DNA from: Haemaphysalis longicornis
Taxonomy: Eukaryota > Arthropoda > Arachnida > Ixodida > Ixodidae
Assembly: GCA_013339765.2 (NCBI GenBank)
Contig: CM023449.1
Coordinates: forward strand, 205,679,422-205,743,421
DNA: 64,000 nucleotides
Reading direction: 5' to 3'
Shown here: one piece after another, positions 1 to 12,100 of the stretch
Layout of the letters: each line of letters opens with the position of its first letter
Position numbering within the stretch: position 1 is the first letter of the stretch
The notes under the pieces: generated by a model
Told to the model about the DNA's origin: nothing
Seen by the model: only the letters and a program-made list of their open reading frames with translations
Database searches by the model: none
Translations under genes and position numbers: made by a program

Positions 1-907
1 TGAGACTCACTGCAGCAAAAGTAATCCATCTCAGACACTCGCGAAATGCATTGTTGGCACAACAGAAAAAAAAAAAACAGCTGCGGTCGAAACGTGTCAA
101 AAGACTTCCGGTAAAGAGTCCGCGCAATGACGTCTCCTGCTCTGCACTGGTTCCGTTAACGAAGCTGCACATGCATCGACAGCGACAGGCAGCGCCGCTC
201 ATTTACCTAGCTTTCTTGGCTACTGATCGCCCCTTGTATGACTAATCAATATTTCCGAACTGAAGGCACAGCTGTTTTATCGACGCGAAACGTCCGGCCT
301 ATTTGAGAGCGCCCCCTCTGATACCTGCGCGCTTTTGTTTGTTTCACGCTGCGCGACATATTGTGGTTCACTTGCGTGTAGTGGCGGTGTTCTGTGGGCG
401 GTTGACAGCAGGCCAAGATTAGAGCGAGGGGTATAAAAGCGGTTGACCGTACCATCCGGCCATTTGAGATCCGGTAAAAAATAAACTTCCGGCGACCGGT
501 GCGTGGAACGTTTTGAAACAAAAATACCACAAAAATATTATAGCCAACAACTTGGAAGCCTTCGTCTACTTGCACAATGAAAAAAAAAAAATACAAATTC
601 GAAATCGTACGAAAATTAGTTTTGCCACGTTGCTGACCAAATTGAAATGATTAACGGGAAGACGTCTTCACTTTGTTTTGGGTCAACGATTGGCTGATTG
701 ACCTCCCTCCTCTCGAGTGCATCGCGATCGGCCAAGCAAAAGGTGAAAGGTCAAATCGGCTAGACACAAACATGTCGTAATTCTTGGTTAAGGAATCGCG
801 TACGTACTTCACGTTAAAAGAACGTGAGCAAAAAACGCTGACTCTTTGTTCCCTCGTCCTTGTTATTATTGCCTTAGTAACTTTATAATTGACAAACTTA
901 ACGTCAA
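1..907. other. Intergenic stretch, no supported gene
   Basis: No ORF here has recognisable protein motifs; open frames are short and occur on both strands. There are short A-runs (about 66-78 and 580-592) and a TATA-like motif at 432-438, listed separately. I see no repeat unit or RNA gene. Confidence 0.5.
432..438 (+). promoter_or_regulatory. Candidate TATA box
   Basis: TATAAAA sits in a GC-richer context (GGGGTATAAAAGCGG), as in animal core promoters. A start site would be expected about 30 bases downstream, but no convincing coding exon follows. Such matches also arise by chance, so this is only a pointer. Confidence 0.2.
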
Positions 908-1062
908 AGTGTGTGCGTGCGTGCCTGCGTGCAAGCGTGCGTGCGTGCGAGTGTGTGCGTGTGTTGACACACACACACACACATACACACACACACACGC
1001 ACACACGCACACACATTCACACACACACACACACGCACACGCGCACGCACACACACGCACGC
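908..1062. repeat. TG/GCGT then CA/CGCA alternating tract
   Basis: The left third is built of GTGT/GTGC units and the right two thirds of CACA/CACG units, so the tract is alternating purine-pyrimidine throughout and its two halves are roughly inverse complements. Such DNA can adopt Z-form or a hairpin. The open frames across it (poly Cys-Val or Thr-His) are artefacts of the repeat. Confidence 0.95.
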
Positions 1063-4000
1063 CAAGGGGCTAACGTGCTGAAAGGAAGCAAGGAGTGGAT
1101 TCCGGAGGATCGTACGTGTGGTTGGCTTCCGTTGCGTAATTTGTTTTCTTCTATTAGGCCGAGACTCATCTTCTCTACCCACCTTCAACTTCTGTCCATT
1201 TCCTTTCTTCTCTGGTTGACTTCCTTATTTTCCGGTTTGTTGTAGCCGCAAGAGCACGAAGCGACATCGACAGCGTGTAACGAGACAGATGGCCGGAAGC
1301 GTTTTGTTGTTCGTGCTGTGCTTGTCGATGTGGCACGGCCCATTTCTAGGCCTGCGGTATTCATTTTTATGTGTTTTTTTTGTTTTTTTGCTGACTGCTT
1401 TCTTTCTGAAGTCAGACAAGCGCATCTCTTTTTCTCTCCACTCCGCCACCGCTTCGGTGCTTGGTCCGTCGACTCCTCTCGCACTATTTCAATTTGCCCC
1501 TTCTGTCCGGTGTTGTCAGCGCTCTCAGTGCTTCTTTGCTTCCGTTGTTTTGCCACGCGTCTCTGCAAAGGTTTACGTGGCTTTCCGCGCTCACTTGACT
1601 CTCCGTGGTTGGACACATTGTAGGCTGGCTACAATTGAGGGAACGTTACGCAGAATGGGAAAAGCTGCAATAAATGTTTCGGGACAGTGTGAAATGAAGT
1701 TTTGATGCTTAGCGTTGCTGGGATATTACTGCTAAGCTGTTTATGCCTTCGGTTACGTGAATTGTTTTTTCCGTGAACAAATCTGTGAGTACGGAAACTC
1801 ATCTCCCATGTCTGATGCAAAAGAGCGAAGAGTTGATTAGCGCGGGTTGGTCTGTACGGGTTTATCTTTAAAGCTCATGGCGGATCATAGCTTAAGGCTT
1901 CCGTGTGGGTATTTGTACGTCTTTTATTTTTACCCGCACTTGCTGAGTTCAACTGTACAAGTGGCCGTCCTCCATTTTGAATTTCCTTTCCCCCTTCTCT
2001 CATCGTGATGATAAGGCCTCGTATATATCCGGTTTGCCGGGCGCCGGGGGCGTCAAAATTTTCCAAGTATGCGGGACAGTAAACGACTCTGTGCTTAAAC
2101 GTGCTCTGCTCCGATTTTTCGTCACAAATGGATTCGTTTACTCTCCGATTCCAGACCATCTACAAAGATTAAATGACGTCGAAAAATGGCTATAGTCCCA
2201 GCACGACTTCCATCACGACTTCATACCTTTGCTCGAAATGGTGTGTCACCTTAGCTTCGGTAGCCGTCCACCTACACATATTAAAATGGCTCGTGACTTT
2301 TCAATGCAGATTTCCAATTCTGTCTCTAAAACTGTTCTCTCGCGGTAGGGAATCGATTAGACCTTAAGCTGAAGGAGAGTGAAGTTGTTGTAGGATGTAT
2401 TGAAGAAGCAAGAGAGGGTGGCGCGAAAGGTAACTATAAAAATAAGCGTCTACCGCCTGTAACAACGCGGCATCCTGTGTTATAATGTTTACCTACTTCC
2501 GGCCGAACTTTACAGCTTTCGCCAGCTAGACTTACGAATGTCGACTGTATCCCTGATGGCGGCCCTAGGTAGCCTACTGTGACTGGCGGATTTTTAACAC
2601 TTTAGTTTATTTCGCAGGCCAGGGAATACTCACTGCCATTTTCTTGTTTAGTGTTCTCAACAAAATCGCTTGTCGTTCATTTGAGCGGGTGTTGGCGTGC
2701 CATACCTACCTTTTTCTTACAACGCTTGATTGGCTTTAACGCCCTTGCTGTGACGCGCTTAATTAAAGAACGCCCTCGGGAAAAACTGCCAGAGCATTTT
2801 TCCGAGCTCCCACGTAGAAGGCATTATTCAAGGCAGCTAGTGCCAGTGCTGTCCCTTCTTTCTCTGTTCGAATTGGGAGAAATATTAGCCGCAGGCAATG
2901 TTTTAGGATTAAAAGACAACTTTGAAAGTGAGCGACAATGCGCCGAACAATTTCATTCCAAATCTTCAAGAACAACGGCAGCGGAACGAAAACCAATGAC
3001 TAACAACAAAATTAGCACCGCAGAGTTCGTGTTCCAGAAGCAAAGATAAATACGCTTCCGAATTGTGGTTCCGGTCAGCTTAGTAGGCATAGAAGTAAAA
3101 ATGACGGAACATATGGCAGAAAATTAGGTCTGAACACCATCCTGATAAATAGGACAGAGGCACAGGCAGGGCTATGATTAAATTAATGTGCTGATAGTTT
3201 TGGCTGGTGTGTATTGCCGTAGCGCCAGCTTATATGTGAGTCATGATTACAGGAGTTATAAAATAAGGAGCGAATCTCGCTCGCTTCATGTGTGGACATT
3301 GTGGCGCATAACTCAAACAAGACAAAGAAGTAAGAGCAGAGCGAAGACAGTAAGGACGTTGTGGGCGCAGCCCATGTGCCTTCTCTGGGGACACAAAAAC
3401 AAAACAAAAATTCGAAATGTCAATTGTCATTCCCCTTTGCGACGGTGGACGACCAGAGAATTTGTAGATAACACACATCACGCATGTGTTTAAGGAATGA
3501 AAATTTATTCTTCGTTCCCATCAAGGAATATTAATACTGATTACGGCTTTGTAATTAATCAAAAGTGCAAGGGGTGGGGTTATATCATAAAAAGGAAAGC
3601 AGGGGCTTTCCGTCTTACTTGTCAGAAACTCGTGTAACTGTCAGCAGACGGAAATTCAGTTCCACGCTGCCCATTTGAAGTTTTAAATGTACACTTTCTA
3701 ATTCTAATGAAAACGTGAATGTACTATCCTGCCTAATTTTAGTCATACATGAGCTGCAATCGCTCACGACTAGAAAATAAGTCTTTGCATTCTCCGAACG
3801 GCCATAATTAACTGAATTAAGGAATACACAGTGAAAGAAAACACTCTCAAACAAGCGGAACAGCAGTCAAGTTGGACCAAATGGGTGCACAAGCGCAAAA
3901 CTATAAAGGAAAACCAACTTGCTGGTCCTTCACACCTACGGTCCTCTTCCGTCTGTTTAGTGTTCTTTTTTCCGACATGCATAGCAACCAATCATACGAG

Positions 4001-4754
4001 GTACCCTGTTCACTAATTAAATGTTGATTAGTTACCGAACCTCCCCGGTATTGATATTCTCAGAAAGTGTTGCACCAGATATAAACATACTCTGTTCCCC
4101 GTAAAAAGAGACATTTTAGTATCGTCAACGTAATCATTCAAATATGGTGCATCTCACATTTCGATCGTCGCGGTACATTAGTTTTATAGCTCCACGTTTA
4201 AGCTTCGTTTAAAGCCATGAAGTACTTCCGTTTTAGGGGTAAGTAAAGCTACCACAGCAAAGATTTGACTACGAGACAGAGACACTAAACCTGAAAGAAG
4301 CTCCAGAGCGGAAAGTCATTTCTTTGTGGCATCCCAGAAGAGCGGTAGTTTTTAAACAGCTAATCTCCAGCCATCTCTTTTTGAATCATTTAGGCGTGCG
4401 TTTAATGTAGCATAGCTTTGAACAATGCAGTCAAGGGAAGCGCGCTTTCTGCGCTACTGAACGCGGTACTCATCTTTCAAGTTTTGAAAAGACGCGTTAA
4501 TTTCGTGCTTTTTATAAAACTTAGTTCCTCATGCGCCTTTGATATACAGTGCCAGTGCGTTAAGGCGACTCTTTTAGCTATTTTTGTCCTGATACCGTAG
4601 CACGATGAAAACGTTCCTCTCGTTTATGACCCCCGATGTCTTTGATAAAGCAACCCATGGCGCTGTTTGTTGATCGCCATGGCGCTTCTTTCTTTTTTTA
4701 ACACTGCAGCCAAGGCCCCAATTTGATGGTTTTATTTTATTTCATTTCAGTACC
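1063..4754. other. Intergenic stretch, no supported gene
   Basis: About 3.7 kb in which I see only short unrelated open frames, T-rich tracts (about 1370-1400) and no recognisable domain, RNA or mobile-element end. The 132-residue frame at 2651-3049 has no motif I recognise and is overlapped by an open frame on the other strand. Confidence 0.45.
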
Positions 4755-5100
4755 TTAAGCCGTGAGCATCCCCAACGCCAACGGTGGAGAACTGACGGCC
4801 GCTACAGGTCCCACGACATCTACTGAGGCAGCACAAGAACTTGCCATCCGTTTGGCCGCCACCACAGGGAACGATTATCATTGCAATCACAGAATTCCAA
4901 GCCGCCTGCCGCAACTTCCTGCTAGGTCAGATATCACTCGCGACCCTCAAAATTCTGCAAATTGTGAGCCAGCTGCCGGATATGCACAGCATCTGGGCAC
5001 GCGGTCACGAGTTCTGCGAGGGATACGAGGCGGCACACGCCGCTGCCCGCGTTCCTACCCTTCGGTTATGCCTTGTATTTCTCGCAATCTGCGATTACGT
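4755..5100 (+). pseudogene. LINE RNase H domain fossil
   Basis: Two overlapping plus frames read as one broken protein. The first gives ...GELTAATG then STEAAQELAIRLAATTGN; the second continues with FQAACRNFLLGQISLATLKI and ends in YEAAHAAARVPTLR. This is the layout of the RNase H domain of RNase H-bearing non-LTR retrotransposons: the acidic TEA.E helix, the segment around the usual S-D-S motif (here I-T-E-F, so a catalytic Asp is lost), and the C-terminal E.AH.AAR. At least one frameshift lies near 4870-4890. No RT is visible upstream, so it is a 5'-truncated dead copy. A related copy lies at 21090-21760 on the minus strand. Confidence 0.65.
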
Positions 5101-5149
5101 CTCCTATTTGCCTACGTACTTGTACTGCTCGCCATTCTGAAGAAGAAAA

Positions 5150-5245
5150 AACAGCAACTACGCCAAGCACAATAACACGCTTCTAAAAATGCCACGCGGG
5201 AGTTGATGTCAACCCTGGTATGCAACGACGAAAGCTTCGCGCTAT
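5150..5245 (+). repeat. Dispersed repeat copy (three in window)
   Basis: The stretch with CCAAGCACAATAACAC, then AAAATGCCACRCG, a G/A-AGTT block and later GAAAGCTTC recurs at about 35905-35965 and 37070-37165 on the same strand. The copies are diverged. The family is not recognised; it directly follows the LINE fossil and could be LINE 3' UTR or an independent element. Confidence 0.45.
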
Positions 5246-5249
5246 ATTA

Positions 5250-7480
5250 AATTCCTTCATGTGCGTGGTATCCGCCAATTTCATTTGGTGAGCGAATTTC
5301 CTTACTGAGGGGCACTTCAATGTCGCAAATGCTGTATCAACGGTAACTAATATGAGCAGACGTCCTTATCAGCATAAGTACAGATTCGACTAGCTCTCGC
5401 GTAGCGAAATTCTGGTGTGTGAACAGCATTTCCGTGTGTCGAAAGCCTCGTTCACAGCCGCTATTGGTGCAATGCAAAGAGTTCTGTGTAGTGCCTTCAC
5501 TTTAAGGATGACTTTTATGCAACGCTATGTGTGACCCAACTACACACGGCCGCAGTACGTAAGAATACCATCCAGAACGTTCTTCTTGCACACAACGAAC
5601 TGCAGTGTGTGCCGAATGGTCCAACACCTTGCTGAAAAAATTCCACTGACATCCTCATTGCTGCTAATCGTCGAGCCTGAACGGCCAACCTTGTTCCTGG
5701 GAGAAAAAAAACCACCCTTAGACCGAATATGCCATCTTTTTACAACGATCCGACACCTCATGTACATACGGAATGACCGCCACTTGGTACCTCTGGTGCA
5801 GTTACTGCTGCATATGTACTTGTTCTCTGTGTTTACCTGTTCTATTAAAGCACTGGAACTCACGAGTGTCGGCAAAATATCCAGTTAGGACTGTAATTTC
5901 TCGAAGTAGTTAGTATTCTATGATCAAAAACCTTCAAACGGAAAAAGGAAAAAAATTCCCATACCTGAAACACTCACCCTCTTAAAAGCAATACAAATAG
6001 GCGAACACTACTCAGGTGATTGAGCCTATGTTCGCTATTTTACACAGCAGATATATTTTTTCCTAACTTTTTCCCCGTAAGGCTTTTCAATGAGAAGGTG
6101 CGCTTGCAGTGCAAACTTACATTCCGACAGACCAGGTGAATAGAGGAATTTTCACCTCCCCCAAGACAAGCCCCTGTACCCATCAGCTTGGCTTGAATTT
6201 GGATAGCCCGCCGTATTCCTTACCGCGATGGGGAGCTCATAACCGCGCTAATCCTACGTAGACTTCGTTTCACCCTTCCATGAGGAAACAGGAGCTTTTC
6301 TTAAGTATTTTTTCTAGTACTTCTGCGAGCGGGATTAGTGCTCCATTTGTTTTCGCGGTGTATGGTATTCCGTTTTCCTACCTTCGCAACAAGCTACCAT
6401 CAGCCGCCCTCTTTTGAGCAGCAGTGACACTCGTCTTCCGCGCTAGAGTTCAATTTCGTGTTCCATAGCCTGATGCAGCGAGTCTTGGTTTCCCAGTTTA
6501 TTTTTGTCTAGCATGACCTGTGAAATATGCGTGGCCAAGATTAAAGTAAATAGAAGCCTCAGCGTATTGTTTCTGCTACATGGCATCGTTACGCCCCAAA
6601 CATTGAGCAATATACAAGAGAAGTACAGATTTTTACTTTGTTTATTAACACCCTCACCCTTGACTTTATACAAGACAAACAGTCGGGTTGTGTGATCCTA
6701 CAAGGAAACGTTGGCTTCTGAAAATAAATACCCAATTTTTTCCCCCTACATTGACAAAGATTGCTGGTCGCATCGGGTTATTCACGTATGTATGATATTC
6801 AAAGTAAAAAAAAAGGAAAACGCTTTGCACAGGTGACGCCTAAGAAAGATGAAGTCAGCCCGATGATGACGGCTCCACCTATCTGTTTCTTTCCCCCTCT
6901 CTGTACCATAATTTTATGTTTAGTAACATCCACGAATACTTGCGCTCGAACCACCACGTCAGTCTTGCGTACACCAAATTCGCACTTTACCTTTTTGCTG
7001 CCAGGCGTCGCATAGGCCTTTTTTACCCACTGAGTGGCTTTCTGCTCTTAACCGGTACCCCCGTTTTACTCCTGGTTCCGCTCTTCTCGTTCGGTTGGCG
7101 CTAAAATCCTGAAATATGCATTGCGTGCAAGAGGCGCCGTGCGTGAGCAGACGCCCACACTGTTTGCGCAGTCTTGGAAACACGGGCAAATCTCAATTTG
7201 ATTGCTACCCGCGAGAGCCCGTGTACGTGTTTCCCACACGATATCCGTGCACTAGCAACGCGTACACATGAGAAAGTGCGCGCTGTTAAGCTGTAGTGTG
7301 GTGAAAGGCAGGTCCCATTGATTCCTTCTATCTTTGAGTGCATCTTGTTTGCTATTATTTATTGTTGTGCTTGTTTCTCGACTAATTACTGTGGACAGTG
7401 TTTCCTAGACTTCGTCCTTTTTTTTTTCTTTCTCTCTCTAATTGTGTGTGTTTTCTTTAGTATCCTCTCTCTCCTTTGCC
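5250..7480. other. Intergenic stretch, no supported gene
   Basis: No protein motif is recognised. The overlapping open frames at 5515-5888 on both strands look like chance. A stem-loop occurs at 5995-6040: AAATAG-G-CGAACA pairs with TGTTCGCTATTT with one bulged base around a loop of about 20 bases. Otherwise I see nothing. Confidence 0.4.
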
Positions 7481-7624
7481 CCTCCTCTCTACCAGCTTGT
7501 TATTTCTTCCCCCTCCCTCCACCAGAAGGTGTTCCGTGTCCACTCCTAGGTTGGAGACATTATACCGGCTGGCCGGCTTTACTTTCAATCTTTTTATCAA
7601 TAAATTTCTTCATTCATTCATTTT
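7480..7624 (+). mobile_element. LINE-like 3' end with CATT tail
   Basis: A pyrimidine-rich stretch (CCCCCTCCCTCC) is followed by a GGCTGGCCGGC segment, an AATAAA signal at 7599-7604, and a short CATT repeat tail at 7611-7624. This matches the style of the other plus-strand 3' ends in the window (about 42050-42150, and the TC-tailed one at 30475-30500). No coding remnant is visible upstream, so the call rests on the 3' end alone. Confidence 0.4.
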
Positions 7625-9133
7625 CTTCCTCGGATACCACAAGCGCGAGTTTGGAGGTGAAAAATACTGCATTTGCGTTTTTTTTTCCGACGAACCTAGA
7701 ATATCAAATATTATCCAATCGTTAGTTTCCCAGGATGCGTAAAGATCACAAGTTTGTAACGGCCATTCATTGTCTTACGTTGTTGTCAGAAGTTAACCAG
7801 AAACTGCAATAACATGCACAGGAATTCACCTAACAAGGCCATAATTCGTGCTTTGTAGCTCCAAAAGTTCACAAGTAAGGTAAGACACTTTTGAGGCAAA
7901 AAAAGTAACCTTGTCTTAAATTTGGAAAAGTTCAAAAAAAAAAACAGGATAGCCTTTTATTACATTGGTTTTTAACTTAGAGAAAAATGCCCGTCTCATT
8001 TGAAAAGCAGTGCATTTTCCAAATTGAGCCATTTCTTTTACAAAACCAAAAGTAGCATGATGAATGAAAAATGATGGACGAAAAATACTGAAATATCTAA
8101 ATCCCTAGCTTGATTAACTACAAAAAAGCATGACACGACCTTAATTTGCGAACATTTTCACTGGGAATAGTTTCTTCTACAAACCAAAAATAAATAGGTA
8201 ATTTTGTAAAATCTGCAAAGTATTCGCAGAAAAACATCCGAAAATAGCTTCAATAGTTTTCATTTTCCAACGGTAAATGTTTTTAATTTCTCGTTAATCG
8301 TCGAACGTGCCTGTGACACGAGCTGGTTTAGAGATTTTTTTCATTTGAAATAAAATTGAGCGGCCGAGGTTGACTTGAGAGGCCGACGTTCCGAGCGACC
8401 TTTTGTTGGGACGCTCGAATGTTGGTATTATACAGATTAAGACGAAGCACTACAAGCAGTCCATGTTTATCAAAGGTGGGTGGTTATCTCAACAGGGACG
8501 GGTAAATGTCCAAGTGTTGTAATAGTATTTTTTAGTTTAAAATAAAACGTCGACCGGACACACCTGTGCAGTCTCTCGTGAAAACAATCCAAACTGTTCT
8601 CTATGACGACGTAAGGGCTGGCTGAGAAAGGGTATAGTGAATTGTCCTTACTTCATCTGTTTTCCTAAAATAGTTGCTAAATTGTTGAAAGTTGTTTCTT
8701 TTTGCAGTGCATCACTCCTATTGATAAAAACCGTCATTGTTAATTTTCATGCGCATTTTATTATTTGGGTCACTTTAAGTTACTAAACATTTTTTTTTAC
8801 TTCCATCATAATTGCAACTCATCGAACCGGTTGGCGAACAGGTTCGGGAGGGTATTTAGTCGAACTGGACCTGAACCCGAACAAAATAAATTCACCGAAC
8901 CCGCGCCGTAACCGAGCCAGCCTTTTTTTCAGTTCCACAGACTGCTTTTTGAGCAACAATCATTGCCGAATAAAAGTTAGATTTATTAGTTTCCCTTCCT
9001 GGCAGGTGAAACTGAGTCTCTTTTTTTTAAAAAACGAAGAAACAAGTCACCTTTCAAGCAATAAGATCTATTCCTTTAATTGCCATGTTATAAAATATAA
9101 ACACACCAGCCTCAAAGTGAGGGGTGCCCGGAT
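7625..9133. other. AT-rich intergenic stretch
   Basis: No open frame above about 60 codons that looks coding. The stretch is AT-rich with A and T runs. Around 8825-8925 there is a cluster of GAACC/CGAAC motifs (ACCGGTTGG, GAACCCGAAC) that may be an old GC-motif repeat. Nothing else is seen. Confidence 0.4.
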
Positions 9134-9160
9134 TACAGGGCCAAATAAATTGGCCCTGTA
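9134..9160. repeat. Perfect 11-bp stem, 5-nt loop
   Basis: TACAGGGCCAA (9134-9144) and TTGGCCCTGTA (9150-9160) are perfect inverse complements around ATAAA. It lies in AT-rich DNA with no gene. It could be the tip of an eroded MITE or be chance. Confidence 0.6.
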
Positions 9161-12100
9161 GAACATGAAATTTTTCTTATTCATGATGTCAGGCTTTCAA
9201 TGATACCAACGGCGAACAGTCGTATTTAACACCAAAAAACCAGGTGCGTTAACAATTTATCCATCCATCCTTCTTTTTTTCGCATGCTTAAGGCCGCTTC
9301 CTGGATGTCTCATCGTTATTTTTTTTTTTTTTGCGTAAGTCAGAGCGATAAACTGTCCCACAGTTTTCAGTTATCAGGGCATGAAAGTAACACCCAAAAA
9401 TGTACTTGTTCTAGGAAACGCACGGTTAGGCTCAAATACAATCGAACAGTACTCTTTAGTTTAGAAAACACCGAAATAAGATTTAAGTAAACGAATGCCC
9501 ATTGAGAAAGCGTACCACAAAGCCATAAAACGTCAATACACACGCGCACACCAAATGCTAGCGATGAGAAATGCACGTTACTTCCATTCTCTGCGTTCAA
9601 CCAGAGGGCATCGACAAACAACCGCTTGTAACGGAAGCTCACCTCGTAGTAACAGAAGAATGAAGACAAGCACTGCTTCCGGATGACAGTGCATCGTTGG
9701 TTATGAACCGGCGTCACCAGCACAGCTGTTCGCTTTTCGGCACGTCAGAACTGGAAAAGATTGCCTACCGCATCGGGAACTACGTGGCCCGCGCACGTTT
9801 TGACATTGGGTCACAGCGCCAGCAAAGATTGGGCACACAGGTCGACGAGGCTGCGATATCCGCAGAACGGCGTGGTTCGTTTGTTGAGGTTGCAAGAAGC
9901 GCGTAGACACCGGCACGTGGCATGGCGAAGTCGACCTCGGTGGGGATGAGTAGCCGTGCGGGCGGCGAGGTGAGAGGGGAGCGCGAACACGGCGTCGCAT
10001 CTTCGACCGCGGTTTGGGGCTTACTCCCGCTCGGCAGGCGATCCCGGCTTCTTTTGAGACCGTGGGAGGGTCCACGTGGTTCTGTGAGCTGCTCGTGACG
10101 TCAGGTAGCGATCGGAATGCGCTGGCGCCCCCTCGCGGGGAACGAAACGGCGCCGTGCGGCGGCATATACGAGCTCCAGTTTGTGCTGGTCGCGCTCAGC
10201 AACGGGGCGCTTCTTCCGGCAACGGGCTCGGGATAGTAGGACTGAACGCGCTGCTCCGCTGCGTCGCGTGTGGTGCCGAGCATATTTTGGGTGACTGCTT
10301 ATGTCCGGAGCGCTTCATTGGAATAACTTAGACATGTGTGGGTGTGCGCGCGTGTGTGTCGACATGATGCATTGAAGAAAGAGTGGATGTATGGATGCAT
10401 GGTCAGGATTTCCTCATGCGTGCAAGTACATAAGCATAGTAATAAGCAGAATGTCATAGATGGGTGACGTGTAAATCATGAATAGAAAATTACATCTCCT
10501 CTAAAGACACCGGCTGTGTTTGGCCTCCGTGTTGAACAATTTCTTTAGGTTAGGAGCACAAGGTAGTTTCGAAAATGAATGTGTCGTAGCCTCCAGCAGT
10601 GTGACATATACGAATCTGGTTAAGTCTGCCGATTCTATGGGTGAAGCGACAGCGAGTGATTTGTCCCAGTCGTTCTGGAATGATATTACAAGAGATTGCA
10701 GCTATTTTCTGTCACAGCACTCATACAACATTTAACTACTTGTGCCCTCCATGTTTCTTGCCTGGTTAACTGTTCTGTTCCGGTTTACTGTTTACAAAAG
10801 CAAATAAAATGTACTTTTGAACGTTTTAAACGGCCACATGCATTCCTGGGCTCACACTTGCTTTCGGGTTCTCCTGAAGGTGAGGCAGGAGATGGCAGCG
10901 ATCGTGTGGCTGCAATGAAGTAACGGGTCGAGTAACGAGGCGGTCGCAGACTCTGAAAGGTTCGCCTTGTTCGCCTTCGCCTTTCTCGGGGGTGAGCAGA
11001 AAGTGTCGATGTAAATTTATTCGCGTGTATAGTTAGATGAACAGGCCTGTGGTCTCTGGTACCAATACAACGGAAACCGGGCTCCCAACATCTCCGGAGG
11101 CCGAGCGGGCATAGATTTTTACGCAGCGCATCGACCACATGTCCTAAGGCCATCCAAAGGCGGTAGAAAACTACCTCGAAGTATCGGTGTTCATGGAACT
11201 TGTGCTTTAGAAATAAATAAATCCAGTGTCAGCGAGATAATGAAGGACAAATTCATGGTGAACTGATTGGAATGTATGCAGCGGAGTACAAACGCCTGCT
11301 TATTGCCTAATACAAAGCTTTTTTTTAATGACTAGGCATTCTTTTAAAATGTATGAAGTAAGATTACGTGGTTTAAAACGGGGACAAGGTTATTGGCGAA
11401 GTTCCCTTGCTGACATTGGGTGGTTGCACACCCTGGCTGTATAAAAAACAAAGCAAATACAATGGCATGAATCCGGTGTCTCGGTGCTCGCAACAAGCGA
11501 CACATACTGTGGTGCCTAGCAATTTTCTACCGTAATGACGTACACGAACACGTACACGAACACGACGTACACAATGAGTAGGCAACACTTGATTCACCAG
11601 CGAAGGTGGCATGCGTTGTGTTTGCGCAATGTTGTACCTTCTCTGAGGGGTGCATTTTTACTCTTCATAAAAGCACAGTTTGCAATCATTGCTCCCCCCA
11701 TCTTAGTTAGGGAGGGGATATTATCCGGCATAGACAGCGCGTAAGCTGATAGCGCCGCCAATAACGGACAGGAAAGATCGCGGCAAAAGTACCACCTGTA
11801 GGGCTTATGTGTACAATTCCGGAAGTGCGAATTTGGCACCCTTAATAAATGTGGTTTGAGACGGGTCTTGCATAAATCTTATGCCACAAGAAAATATTGT
11901 AAAAACACTTGCGTAGTTGCAGAACTCAAGCAAACTGGTAAATAATTTTGTTGAAAACAAATCCAGCAAATTTGTCAAATATTAACGTTGAACACCGCCA
12001 CCCTCACCGTAAAAGTTTGCGCTGCGAAATTATTACGATTGTTACGATTCCGCACCCACTGAATTTGTGAAATTAACAACAAGGCCAGCAATCACGGGTT

